A DNA stretch of 64,000 nucleotides. Origin: Undaria pinnatifida (lineage: Eukaryota; Sar; Phaeophyceae; Laminariales; Alariaceae). The notes below the pieces were generated by a model, which searched no databases, was not told the DNA's origin, and saw only the letters and a program-made list of their open reading frames with translations. This document shows, piece after piece, positions 11,925 through 23,325 of this stretch. The translations under genes and the position numbers were made by a program. Each line of letters begins with the position of its first letter. The stretch's first letter is position 1. The stretch spans positions 21,298,203-21,362,202 of the forward strand of contig JABAKD010000023.1 of NCBI GenBank assembly GCA_012845835.1. Reading direction: 5' to 3'.

Positions 11925-12926
11925 GGGAGCGCCTAATCTTACCCCATGGGTTATGAAAGAGAACCACAACCCACACATCCAGACCGTGGACACCCGGGGG
12001 TGACGCCCTAACCTTACCTGTCCCCTTTTTGGTTCTCGGGAGCCGGGTCATGCTTTGTCTAGAAAATTGGATGGAAATTCAAACTTCTTCTCGCAGAAAC
12101 CACAAAGAAGACAACGAAGACACACCATCACGCCAGCCACGACCACCACCAGAGGACACACCGATCTCAAGCACATATCCGGCCTCGCAGAAGAAGACTG
12201 CCATCAGCCGAACAGAGGCCCGGAAGATAGCAGCAGCAGCAGCAGAACAAGAAGAAGCGGAAAGGAGAGCAGCAGCACATCAACGCCGGGCCATCCCACA
12301 GGTACGGTATGATACGCACCGCAGCAGCGAGCACGCACACCGAACTCGCCCAATCACCCAACGGCAGCAACACGCAGCTGTGTAGTGAGGTGCAAGAAAG
12401 ATGTGTTGTTGCTGTGTTTCTCTCTTCCTCTGCTGTTCGTGTCTTGTCTTTATCCTCTTTTCTTAGTCTCGCGTGGCGCACTCTCTCTGGTTCTCTCTTT
12501 GCTTCTCCCTCTTCTCTCTGTTTTCTGTATGTACGTCTCATTCTGAACTGCGAACGTATAGCAATAAAGTATGCTGCTTCACTGCGGTGTATCGTGCCAA
12601 GTATATCATACCAAGTACGAGGTATCATACAGCAGTATTATACACAGACAGTAGTAGATCGGGCGTCACAGATGGTGGACTGCTGTATCATACCCGTTCT
12701 CTTGCTGTTCGTATGTGACACAGTTGTTCAAACGCTTTCCCTTTCGTTTTGTGCCGCTACCGCTGCCGGTACCACCGCTGTAAAGATGTGGGGCGCGTGG
12801 CAACTGTGCATATCCCGTCCATGCCTGTACGCCTTCACCACTGTCAACATGTGGGGCGCGTTACCCGTTACTGCTGAACGTACATATTATCCCGTCCATC
12901 CCAACATGTACGTATGGTATCATATA
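11925..12926 (+). repeat. MULE left TIR, outer block
   Basis: This is the inverse of 23873-24857. It contains a conserved but probably non-coding frame (12029-12385; also at 24405-24758 and 63039-63338, minus) and tandem ATGTGGGGCGCG units. A 274-aa frame at 12309-13133 runs through the TIR into copy B and is not a gene. Confidence 0.9.
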
Positions 12927-15900
12927 CAAGGGCTTCGCTCGCGGGCGGCTGGACGCCGTCGGCTACGCTCGCGGAAGGAGGAATATACATTCAGCAGAAA
13001 GGCGGAAAAGAAGCACAAATGGCGTAACTGGCGACTTGAAAATGCCAAGAGGTCCATATACAGTACAACGGTAAACGATGGAGACGATTATGATTATGAG
13101 TTTGTTATTATCATCCATTCGCCCAGTCCATGATGGACACGTCGGAGGACTTGCTTGGCATATCCTTCCACTTCTCTGGTAGCACCTGTACACTTATTAG
13201 TAGCTCTCTCTAAGTCGATCATCAATAATAAATCGTCGCAGTGCATAAACACCAGGTACGCGCTTGTCAAGGATAAAGACAGGAAAACTACAACTTAAGA
13301 TGTAAAGGAGCGCAGTGCCAAAAAAAACATGCTGGAAGCAGGAACTTGAACGCACACACCGCAAACATGTGAAGTACATTTGTATTCCGAAGGACGAAGA
13401 GCATGCATTTAGGCATAATGCTCATAAAACGATGCTGGTATATAGAAACCACAACGTTCTATAAAGAATGTGCTGTCAACATTGCTTCCGAAGAAGCATG
13501 CAGGCTTGCTTGGACTCCTTCTCAGCGGAGGTACCCAGTACCTTGCACTCTTGTTTTTTGTCGATGATCTTGTGAATCTGTCCACAAACGTTGAAGCATA
13601 GCGGGAGGACGTCGATAAGTATGTGTAAAAAAGTATTCGTACTTCTCTCCAGCAGACGTCGTAACCATCCAAACTATTGGAGCTCCTTCTTTCGTTGTTA
13701 GTAACTGTTGTGGTATCGTTGTACTTGCTCTTGGTACTTGGAAGAAGAGCCGCACTTCATAGACTATATCCGCACGCAATCCCCTAGTCTTGAGCAAGAG
13801 ACATGGATGTCTCGACTCGTGACACACAGGACGCAAGATAAGAGTAGAACGTACCTCAATGTCGAACGCCCTCTTGGCACCGTGGGAATGGAATGCGGGA
13901 GGTATATCGAGCAAGTGGTAGCCTGCTTCTTCAGGAGGTCACCGACCTTGATGTCGCCGGTGCACTTCGTGTTTATGTCCTCGCCGACTTGGCGGCCCTC
14001 GGCGACTGCTTCGCAGGGCTCCTGCAAACGACAACAACGGATGGGAATACCTAGCGTTCAGTGAATGTTCAAAATAGTAAGGCCACCTAGCTGTCGTCGG
14101 TTTCCAAAGTTTGAAGGGAAGTCGTACAATTCAACACTGTTGTAATAAAAGCGGTCGTTTATGGGCAAAGCCCTGCCGAGTACCACAACGTTGCTAACAC
14201 CTATGAAACCACCACTGGGACAGGAACGAACGGGATTCACAGTCGCAACTGGTAAGCGTAAGCCCCGGTATACTGCTATATATGGCCTACCGGCGGAATA
14301 CCGACAACGAAGGGTAAGAGTCAGTACCTGCAGTATATATTGTTCCGTACTACTCCATTACTGCTGCTATCAATACTATTACGAGCGACGTGTACTGCGA
14401 TTCCTGAAGAGGTTGCGCACCCTACTTGTACTCGTTAGTACAAAGAGTTTATGTGGTTGTATGAAACATGAGTAACAGTAGTAGTACACCGCGTCACTAC
14501 ATAAACAACTCGCTAACCCCAATCACGGGACTGCTCTCCAGCACCACCCAGGTAAACTTCAGCTTCTGCTTAGTTCTGTATATCAACCTCCAGTGTGTAC
14601 TGCGACTGATGCTGATGGTATCATGCTGCTGTGTAATTTATCACTGCATGGACCATTTTTACAACCCTGGCTGACCCCCGTGATGGGACTTGCCCGTTTT
14701 CATTGCGTCTTACATGTATAGATACCACGTAGTCGTAGTCGTACATCCAACAAGTTTGTTTATATCACAGCACAAAGCGTCACTGCATGGACCACTTGTT
14801 CAACCCCCGCTCACCCCGATGGCGGGACTGCGCCGTACTCGTAGTCGTACATACATGAAGTGTGTTTGGTTCTACGTTGTACAACCCCCGCTTACACCCC
14901 GATGACGGGACTGCTCCGTACACGTACTCGTACATACAAAAAGTGTGTTTGGTTGTACGCATGAAAAAGAAATCACAGCACGCAGCGTCACTGCGTAGAC
15001 AACTAGTACAACATGCTTACCCCGACGACGGGACTGCCCTCCGTGACCACCAAGGCGAACTTGAGTTTGTTCAGGCTACGCGTCCCCAAGCACAGCTTCC
15101 ACACCGTGTAGTAGTTCGACCACGCTGGTGTAGTACACACATGCTACAGCAAACGTTGCAGACAGGCACACAAGGTCAAACAATGTAAATTTCAATGTGC
15201 ATCATTATTGGAAACAGGATTCGCTTGAGTTCACCAACACCCAAAACCACATACTCTATTGCGCACAACTTGCAGCACACTCAGCCAACACTCAACGCAG
15301 CACTACCGAAAATACAGGGTGTTGACATCTAGTGTCTTACCTATGTCGCACGGCGCTGAACACACTGACAACGGGAACAAACTCTCAGCATCAGTAGTAT
15401 AGTAGCTGACAGCAAACATCACATTCCAACAACACGAAGAAATGAAACTCACGTTTTGTCAAGCTCTCAGCTCCTTCGTTAGGGACGCCGATCGAAGGTG
15501 AATCACAGGTGCCCGCGTCACACCAGTCACATACACGAGGGTTGTCGCCGCTTCCCCAGTGCTTCTTGCTAAGGTTATGAAAAGCTTGGCACGTGGAATG
15601 GTCGTCACTTCTGCAGGTGTCGCAGACAGCGTACTGGGAACTCCTGTTTTTTCTATTTCGTTCGATGAGGAAGCCGTCACAACCCTTGCTCGGGCACGGC
15701 CAATCAGGATTGCGAGAAGAAGCTGAGTCCCGTTCTTGCCCAACCAGCGCCCACACGCCGGATCCTGAACCTCCACCACCCCCACTGTTGGCGGAGCCTT
15801 CTCTCGCACTAGCCTTGGTCCGCTTCGCAATTTTCAACTTCAAATTGTTATTGCCGATCCGGCAAATTTCAAATTCAATTTGTTTGCAGCCGTCAACGGC

Positions 15901-16188
15901 AATTCCCTCTCAACAGACAGCAATTGTCCAACTTCAAGTGTAAGAGTACAAAAACGAAGTTGCTGAAAAAGCAAAATAAAAATATCAGAGAGCAAGCAGT
16001 AAAAAGATCAGAGAATGAGAACTGAGAATTAGACTATAGGGAAAGCAAGAAAGGCAAGGAACTTCGGGACGGTTCTTTTCCCCAGCAACTAATTTTCCTT
16101 TCGGCAATTACGGGCTGAGAAGGGCTGAGAGGGGGAAGGATATGCCGAGCGAGACCTTCGAGGGGGTCGAGGGCTAAGTAATTAAGTT
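12927..16188 (-). mobile_element. TA-flanked, hairpin-ended element, copy B, inside the MULE left TIR
   Basis: CAAGGGCTTCG follows TA at 12925-12926, and AATTAAGTT precedes TA at 16189-16190. The right MULE TIR (about 23870) has the uninterrupted site TCATATATGACAGCAG, so both ends of the insertion are known to within one TA. The element therefore moved after, or together with, the MULE and independently of it. Confidence 0.88.
13476..15843 (-). pseudogene. Cys-rich gene of the hairpin-ended element, copy B
   Basis: Same exon order as copy A. Exon 1 lies within 15843-15450 with all visible Cys positions kept and ends at a GTGAGT donor. The exon 2 frame is near 14250-14058. Exon 3 is 14021-13855 between a GCAG acceptor and a GTACGT donor. 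The last exon ends at TGA 13478-13476. Exon 3 loses one base in the codons after KVGDLLKK, at a different place from copy A, so the frame is broken. That the defects differ between copies implies the ancestral gene was intact. Function unknown. Confidence 0.5.
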
Positions 16189-16190
16189 TA

Positions 16191-16770
16191 TGACAGCAGT
16201 TCAAACTTTTTGCTTTCGTTTAGTGCTTGGTGCTTGATGGCATGGTGTTGTTGCAGGAGTTCAGGCCGGTGGGATCGGAGCTCTTCTCCCTCCCTGCAGG
16301 AGCTTCACCTGCAACTGCACCTGCACTTGCGCGGCAGCAACCCCTCCAATGAGCGCCGGCCCAGCACAGCAGGTGAACTAGAGGGCACTTGAAAATGACG
16401 GGCTGCCGTTGCCCCTACCGTGTCGACTGTAACCTCACGACCCCATGCCTGTACCTGCACCACTGCCAAGATGTGGGGCGCGTTACTGCGATACATATTC
16501 CGTCCATCCCAACATGTGCGTATGATATCATAGGTGACAGCAGTGGTTCGAATTTGTTCCTTTCGTTTTGTGCTTGTTGGCGTGATGTTGTTGCCGGAGT
16601 TCAGGCCGGCGGGATCGGAGCGCCTCTCCCTGCAGGCGCTGCACCTGGAGCTGCACCTTGAGCTGCACCTTGGGCTGCACCTGCGCCTGGAGCTGCAACT
16701 GCACCAGGAGCTGCACCTGCACCTGGAGCTGCACCTGCGCCTGGAGCTGCACCTGCGCCTGAAACTGCAC
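16191..16770 (+). repeat. MULE left TIR, inner block with 18-bp-type minisatellite
   Basis: This is the inverse of 23318-23872. Its inner part is a minisatellite of CTGCACCTGGAGCTG-like units (about 16640-16790), longer here than in the right arm. Both strands therefore show repetitive frames that are not genes. A further diverged copy of the ATGTGGGGCGCG motif follows at 16840-16960. Confidence 0.85.
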
Positions 16771-17217
16771 CTGCAGCTGCGCAGCAGCAACCCCCGCCTC
16801 CAATGAGCGGCGTCCCAGCACAGCAGGTGAGCTACAGGGCACTTGCATTTGATAGGCTGCGGTTGCCCTTACCGTTTCGATTGTAAATTGGTGACTTCAT
16901 GCCTGTACGACTGTCAAGATGTGGGGCGCGTGACTACCGTACGTAACCCGTCCATTCCAACGTGTATGTGCCAGCAGTTGTTCAAACATTTTGCGTTTAG
17001 TTTCACTTATTTGGTCCACAACAGAGTTTTGCGTAGTAGGGATGGTAGTTCCCGGGCGGCTGTTACCAGGCGGCTGAAAACCAACCGTCGAATATGTGTT
17101 TCGCCGATCACTGAGCGCCGACCACTGATAGCATGCACCCCGGCAGCCAGTCAGAACTTGGGGTTTTATTGGCCTTCGTGCTGTTGCTTACGTTCGGCCA
17201 GGCGTAAGACCCAGCAG

Positions 17218-20200
17218 TATTGCTGGTCAAGCTGAAGGCCATTCCGGTGGAGAACGGAACACTCGCAGAGGTGGAAGAAGATCTGCGCAGCGTGTGTGGG
17301 AATGAGGGAATTATCCTGGTTGTCGCTAAGTCGTCACGGGTGGACGACGGCTCGAGCAGTAGGGTGGACTTTACAAAGTTCTTTTGTCAGAAAGCTGGGA
17401 AAGGGAGGCGTGATCAAGAGCAGTACCTGCTCTGCTTGGACAACGGCAAGCGTATGCCCGGAGCTGGAGCTGTATTTGCAGGGCATGTGTATATCTTGAA
17501 GTACTCGTTTGTTTGGGGCGAGTACAGTGAAACGAGTAGAATAAAACGGGACGCGAGGGGCGTACGGCAAGTTGACACCAGAAACCAGTATTGCCAGTGT
17601 TGTCTTTGTACTCACTGGTCACTGGCTTCAATATTGTGTTGCCTTCTGTGCGCAGTGCCTGGCATCACCCGCCGGAATGGCTGCGGTACAAGCAGGATAG
17701 GTTGCCCGTTTGAGGTGCGTGCGTGGGTGTGTGTGGGTGCGTGTGTGGCCTACGTTGGTGCCGGGGGCACTTGTGAATACGTGCGCCGTACTTCACAAAA
17801 TTAGACACTTGTGAAAGCTTCTAGGTATCGTACGAGCGGAAGATTTGAGGACGTTGGAGGCACCTATGAAGCGTGCGGATAACACTCGAGTAAAAAACAT
17901 CCGGAGCCACCACCACCTGTACACTCACGCCCTTCCCACCCCCTGGGGCCACGCTTTTCCCACCCCCTGAGGCGGACGGCCGCGACACACCCCAAATGCG
18001 AAACGAGTTGAAAACATGAGACACCGTAACGAAATAAAGTTAGTGCGTGGTATGTCGTTGCAGTTTGTCGTTGACGAAATTGATTAAAGCTGAATACGAA
18101 TATGCACACATCTGTTCCTGTCTCATATGTTCCTGTCTTGGTCACGGACAAATTTTACTGAAGCAGGTCACTCTCAGGCACGCCAATAGTCACGCCCACC
18201 CCTCGTTGCGAAGCTTGAAGCTCGAGCACAACCACGCCATTGACCGCGAGGCTATGGCGGCGAAAATGCGGCTGGCTGGAAAGCTCACAGGGGAGATGCA
18301 GGGACAAGTGGTAAAGCTGACTGGCGAGTAGGCAAGACCGCAGCAGCAGAACGAATATGTTGTCATAATGTCGTACTCAATGCCAACGAACGTTCAGGCA
18401 GCACCCATCAACTTACTGTCCCGCTTCTTGCCGTTAGGTATTGACGAGAATGTCTCATGTTGTCTCATGTCGTTGTCATGTTTTCACGTTTTACCAGCTG
18501 GGGGTATGAAGCCCAAGGCTATCGTGGTGGTACTGGAGAATTTGCACAGTAAGCACGTGAACCGTCGCGCTGTTCAAAACGCGGTGCAGGCGCAAACGGA
18601 AGGGGAGCGGACATTCCATGCTATCAATGTCTACGACGAGGTTTGTGGTCAAGTGTGAGGTGACCCTACCCCCCCCCCGGGCCGTTTGGAAACTCTAGGA
18701 GGGGTCTCGGAGGAAGTATCCCTGTGTGGGGGGGGTTTCAGGCTCGGCGTGTTAGAAGGACACTGCTATCCACATGTCCACTGGACTGACTGTGATAAAT
18801 CCCGTCCTCACCAGCGGTGCGCCGCCTAGCCGCCCGTGTACACGTAACTTTGGTATGCAGGGGTTGGCGTGGCAGCACAAACAACAACACGACCTATCAT
18901 ACAAGCATACAAGAACGTTATTGAAGGCCCGCAGACCGTGAAATGCTTCAAAAGTATTGTATTTATTTTAATGTTTCTCGTGGTGAACGGGCGGAATATA
19001 ATTATTGGGTATGCTTTGTCCGACTACGCATGATCGAGGGCTGGCTGTGTGTCATGAACAGTACCCCTGCCACCGCTCGTTTCCAAAAATGTACCCTCTT
19101 GGGTCCCAGGTGAAGAGGGAAACTGCGGGCGGCGGAGTGTGCGAGATGAAGCTTGACGAGGGAGGCCGACTCAGCCATTTTTTCTGGCAGACGAGGGAGC
19201 AGGTACGTGCCCAGCGCTCGTAGTGTTTCAACCATCAATCAGTGCCCACTTGTCATTGTTATGCGTCAAGACCGACGGATGCAGCCATTTTAAAAGACGA
19301 ATATGTCCCCTCAACCGCGCCTGCAGGTATCTCTGTGGAATCGATATGGGCATGTGGCGTTCTACAACGATACGGCCGTGAAAAACCGGTACCGCATGCC
19401 CATCGGTGTGTCCGCCATCATCGATAATGACTTCCGGACGCGTATCGTCGGCCAATCCATCACAGCGGACACGACGACGGACACTTTCATCTGGACGTTA
19501 GAGAATGCTCTTGCGTCTGGTGGCGGCAAGCAGCCGGGTATCTTCATCCAAGACGCCGATGCTACTATGATGGGGGGAGTCCGACACGTCTTCCCGGACG
19601 CGACGGCCAGGCGTTGCTTGTGGTACCTGTACCAGGACATCCTCAAAGGTCTCTTCAAAGAATTGGGCTCCAGTATGCATGTGTGAGCCGGTTTTGCTTG
19701 GGGCACGTACAAAATATGACGCAGTTGGTATTGGTTTGACGGTCACTGGACTATGTCGCCTTTAATGTTGACTCTCAAATCACACCCATGTACATTTCGA
19801 CATACCAATTGGTTTTGGCTGTGCGACGGCATGTAAATGCTGCTCCGAACCCAACTTCCTCTTCGTTGTTTTCCCACAGGCCTTCATGGACGAGTTCAAG
19901 GTGGCTCGCCAGCAGACCTCTATGGCGAAGGTCCAGGAGAATTTTAAGACCTTCACCGAGAAATACTCTAAGGCAGACCAATATACATGGGGGTGATCTA
20001 CGAAGACCAGAAACGGTGGGCCGAGTACGTGTCCCCGCTAGCCTTCTCTGTGGGTTCGTGGACAACGTCAAGAGTTCAAGGTGTGTTTCTACGTACGTGG
20101 TATGTTTTCCGCCAGACCATGCGCAACCTCATCGCTGCTAGTTCGGTAGTGTTGGGATCGCGCGGGGAAGTGTTGACGTTCACGCAAGAGTCTTGCATTG

Positions 20201-21600
20201 GCGTGGTATCGTGTTGCAAGTAAGTGTTGCTGTGCATACCTAAAATACTTTCGTGCTCGTGGTTGGTCCTTTGGTCCTTGGGTCGCTGCTAGTTCGGTAG
20301 TGTTGGGATCGCGCGGAGAAGTGTTGACGTTCACGCAAGAGTCTTGCATTGGCGTGGTATCGTGTTGCAAGTAAGTGTTGCTGTGCATACCTAAAAAACT
20401 TTCGTGCTCGTGGTTGGTCCTTTGGTCCTTGGGTATATTCCGCTCACCCGCAACACCACAACTCAGTCAGCCCCGTTCCCTACGCCTCCCCCCTGAACCA
20501 TGCCCGGCCATCCATGCACCTTTCCTGGCGGATGCATGATTGGCTGTGTGATTTGATTCTTCTTCCGCGATATTCGTCTTCGGAGCGCAAGTCGTGTGAC
20601 CCCTCCATAATCGGCATGCTGTTCGTGGTTTTTAAGGAGGAGGAAATGAAGGTGTCGCTCACCATCCGTTCCAAACCTCTCTCCGCATCGCTCCAACTCT
20701 ATCCGCACCGCTTCAAATGTTCGCACGTCCCGCTATTCGCTACGTATCCTTACAGGGCAGAACGCGCTGATCAAGGAGAAGTGCAATGCTCGCACGCCTC
20801 TCGTGGACGTCGCCACGTGCTTCACGGGCCTCGTCGACAACCAGCGTGACTCCGCAATGCTTCGTGACGCAATTCAGCACCCGCTACCTGTTCTAATGGC
20901 CATTCCGGCGCCGACTGCTGTGTTCAAGGGCGTGATGGAAGCCTCGGAGTTCTCGATCGCCCCGTCACCGCGGCGATTCATGGAGCAAGAGATGGGTAAG
21001 GCTATTCTGTACTGCCAGCTGGGCGGGGAGATCGCTGGCCCGGAACGCGCGGAGGCGTTGAAACGCACTTTCAAGTACATCGCCGAGAAGCTTTGCGACG
21101 TCGTCTTCGTCTTCCAGGTTTGCGAGTCACGCGGCTCTCACACCTACACGTACCTCGTGTCGCTCTTCTCCGACGGTAGCCACTTGTTTCAGTGCCGTAC
21201 ACTCCAGGTCCTAAGGCTGTGCTGCCGCCATTTCTGGGCGGCCATGATTCACTCCCGACGCTTTCGATTCCACGTCGGGCTCCTACACAAGCGCTGGCTG
21301 GCGGAGAAAGCGAGGGGCACACCAGAGGGTGATTGGCCATCTGCTGCTACGCTTAAATGGATAGCGGCCGATCGCCACGGAGGAGCAGCCGCAGGAACGG
21401 ACGGCTTCCATAGGACAGCAGCTTCCATTGTCGGCGGGGGGTGGAAGGCTTTCGTGGGGAGCAGCCAGACGGTCCAGACGGTTCTGCTAGACTTGCGGGA
21501 GAAGGGCCCAGCCGAACAGGATGAGCAAGTGTTGTACGCCGATGTTTCCAAGACACTAGCGATGACATGCAATATTCTGTCTCGACAGTTTCTCGCCTGA
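17218..21600 (+). CDS. MULE transposase (FAR1 DNA-binding, MULE DDE, SWIM domains), seven or more exons
   Basis: Acts in the nucleus to cut and insert the element at its TIRs. Exon 1 seen (from about 17218) has the FAR1-type pattern EGIILVVAKSS then FFCQKAGKGR. The exon at 18167 gives LEHNHAI, the end of that domain. Further exons are 18498-18640, 19110-19202, 19327-19680, 19880-20080 and 20756-21600. Donors and acceptors at 18640/19110, 19202/19327, 19680/19880 (phase 0) and 20080/20756 (phase 1) keep the frame. 19327-19680 holds the MULE core with DDE-type Asp in FYNDTAV and IQDADAT, then ATARRCLWYL. The last exon has a degenerate SWIM finger (QCRT...CCRH) and HKRWLAEKAR. A 2-bp frameshift near 19985 separates KYSKADQY from MGVIYEDQKRW. 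The true N-terminus is not located. Confidence 0.85.
20132..20433 (+). repeat. 151-bp tandem duplication within a transposase intron
   Basis: TCGCTGCTAGTTCGGTAG starts at 20132 and again at 20283; the two units are almost identical. Both lie inside the intron 20081-20755 and do not alter the coding frame. Confidence 0.9.
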
Positions 21601-22928
21601 AGCCGCCAAAGCTCTGGTAAACAACTTTTACGCCTCCGGCCGTACCCAAGCACAGGCGCAGACGGGGGGTAGGCGGGGTAGGAGGGTTGATAGCCTTCGT
21701 CGGGAACCCAAGCACTGTTTGCCGGCCCCCTAGAGCAGGTAGCTCAAGAAAACGTGGTGCGGCGGAATGAAGGCGCACCAGGGCGGGTAGCAAAATAACC
21801 GCCACTTCTGGGTCTTGAATATATGGGTGGTTGTTGTTGTAACTAAATATAACTTCAACCGGCGGGATGAACGTCCTGACGGAGTGCTTTTCGTCTTTCT
21901 TTTTTGTGGTGTTCGTTGGCGCCTTAATAAAGCCGTTACGTTAGTCACTGAGTATTCGGTTGTTTGGGTACAACGGTGTTAGTGACGATGTTGTAGCCGG
22001 GTTCGTTACAAAGGTGAAACGCAGACGAATGCAATGAAAAAAACAAGCTGTATTTCAATGCCAAAAATGGGTCAAAATATACCCAACTTGGGCAATATTT
22101 TGGAAAGTTTTGAGATTTGTTTGAGTTGTTTCTTGAGAATGATCAAAACAATGTATGAAAACGTCCTAGTGCAGTACCCTGCCTGCTCACTACCCATGGA
22201 CTCGCCCCCCAGTACACCCCCACCTCGCCGACGGGGCCTTGAATTGCCTTTGACGTTTTGCTGAATTTCTGAAAATGAATACAAACACAACACATACACA
22301 TATATATATAGATGGATAGATATATTCCAACGCCTTTTCGCCACCTTCTTTCCCCTGTGAAAGGGGCGAAATACGGCCATTTTCGGGCCGACTGTTCGTT
22401 TTGGCGGGCATGCGGCGGCATGGTTCAAGCACAGGCTGTAAAATGCAGTTTATTTCACACAACGCCGAAACATTCAACAATAACGTCGAAAAACGTTGAG
22501 AAACAGAGTGGACAGCGTAAAGGACCCGTACAAATTTGAATTTAGGTATCCTCACTTGTGAGACAGACGAAGTTATCACGTAATACTCTGCAATGAAAAT
22601 AGTTCGTTATTATGCTGTTGCAGTTCTTGAGCAGTTCTGCTGTTTTCAATCTCCAGTGCACGCGAATAAGGGGGGGTGTAAGGACCATCCCCGGGTTTCC
22701 ATAATAGAATAACGGTTGGCATCTCCAAAACGAAGAGCACAATTGAGAGCATATCCAACATAGCAAAACAGATACGGAAGCGTATCTGACCGAAACATGC
22801 CTCAATAAACACCTATGCACTGTCCAAAACAAAAAGACAGCAGGAAGACATGAACATGTAGGCATACTGTGTGAAGGCCTATGTAGCACAAACGCACCCA
22901 TGCACACGCCTCCGCCATATATTCAAAT
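21601..22928. other. MULE interior without recognised gene
   Basis: This is the 3' flank of the transposase gene. An AT-rich segment at 22020-22330 and short frames on both strands show no domain. Confidence 0.4.
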
Positions 22929-23325
22929 TCATGTAATAATCAAGGCCGACCGCGCAGGGCGGACTTTCACCGTCCAACGATGACGCCTCAACGACCCAAC
23001 ATGCCTACTACCAATCCCCAATATTTCAGACCCACCTGCGCCTACGCCGTCTCTCTCTACGCATTCACCAGTTACGAAGCCATTATTCTCGCACCACAGC
23101 CAGATAGGGTTGTTTTCCTTCGTCCTTGCATCCTCACACTTGAGCCACACCCTGACATCGAAAGGGCGCCTGTTATTCGTGGATAATTCAAGTACGTCCA
23201 AAACAGAATACCTCCCAGCGTAAACTGGCGTGAGGGCATCAAAAGGACAATGGTTATCCCGCAGCCATTCAATAACACCGATGTCCCGGGGTCTTGCGTG
23301 CGTGTTCTCGCTAAAGACAATGCTC
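22929..23325 (-). CDS. Unidentified protein-coding segment in the MULE
   Basis: One minus-strand frame stays open from the inner edge of the right TIR (about 23325) to a stop near 22929, about 130 codons. Its composition is protein-like (IGVIEWLRDNHCPFDAL, then VLDVLELSTNNRRPFDV, then LWCENNGFVTGECV), unlike the low-complexity frames around it. No ATG is found at the start, so it may be a 3' exon whose upstream part lies in or beyond the TIR. It could be a second MULE gene or a captured host fragment. No family recognised. Confidence 0.45.

Noticed and set aside
12029-12385. Frame conserved at three places (also 24405-24758 and 63039-63338)
   Set aside because: All three are copies of the MULE TIR; conservation follows from repeat identity, and the composition is biased.
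12309-13133. 274-codon frame
   Set aside because: Crosses the junction between the MULE TIR and inserted copy B, so it cannot be an ancestral gene.
16300-16850. Gln/Leu/Val-rich repeat proteins on both strands
   Set aside because: Minisatellite in the MULE TIR.
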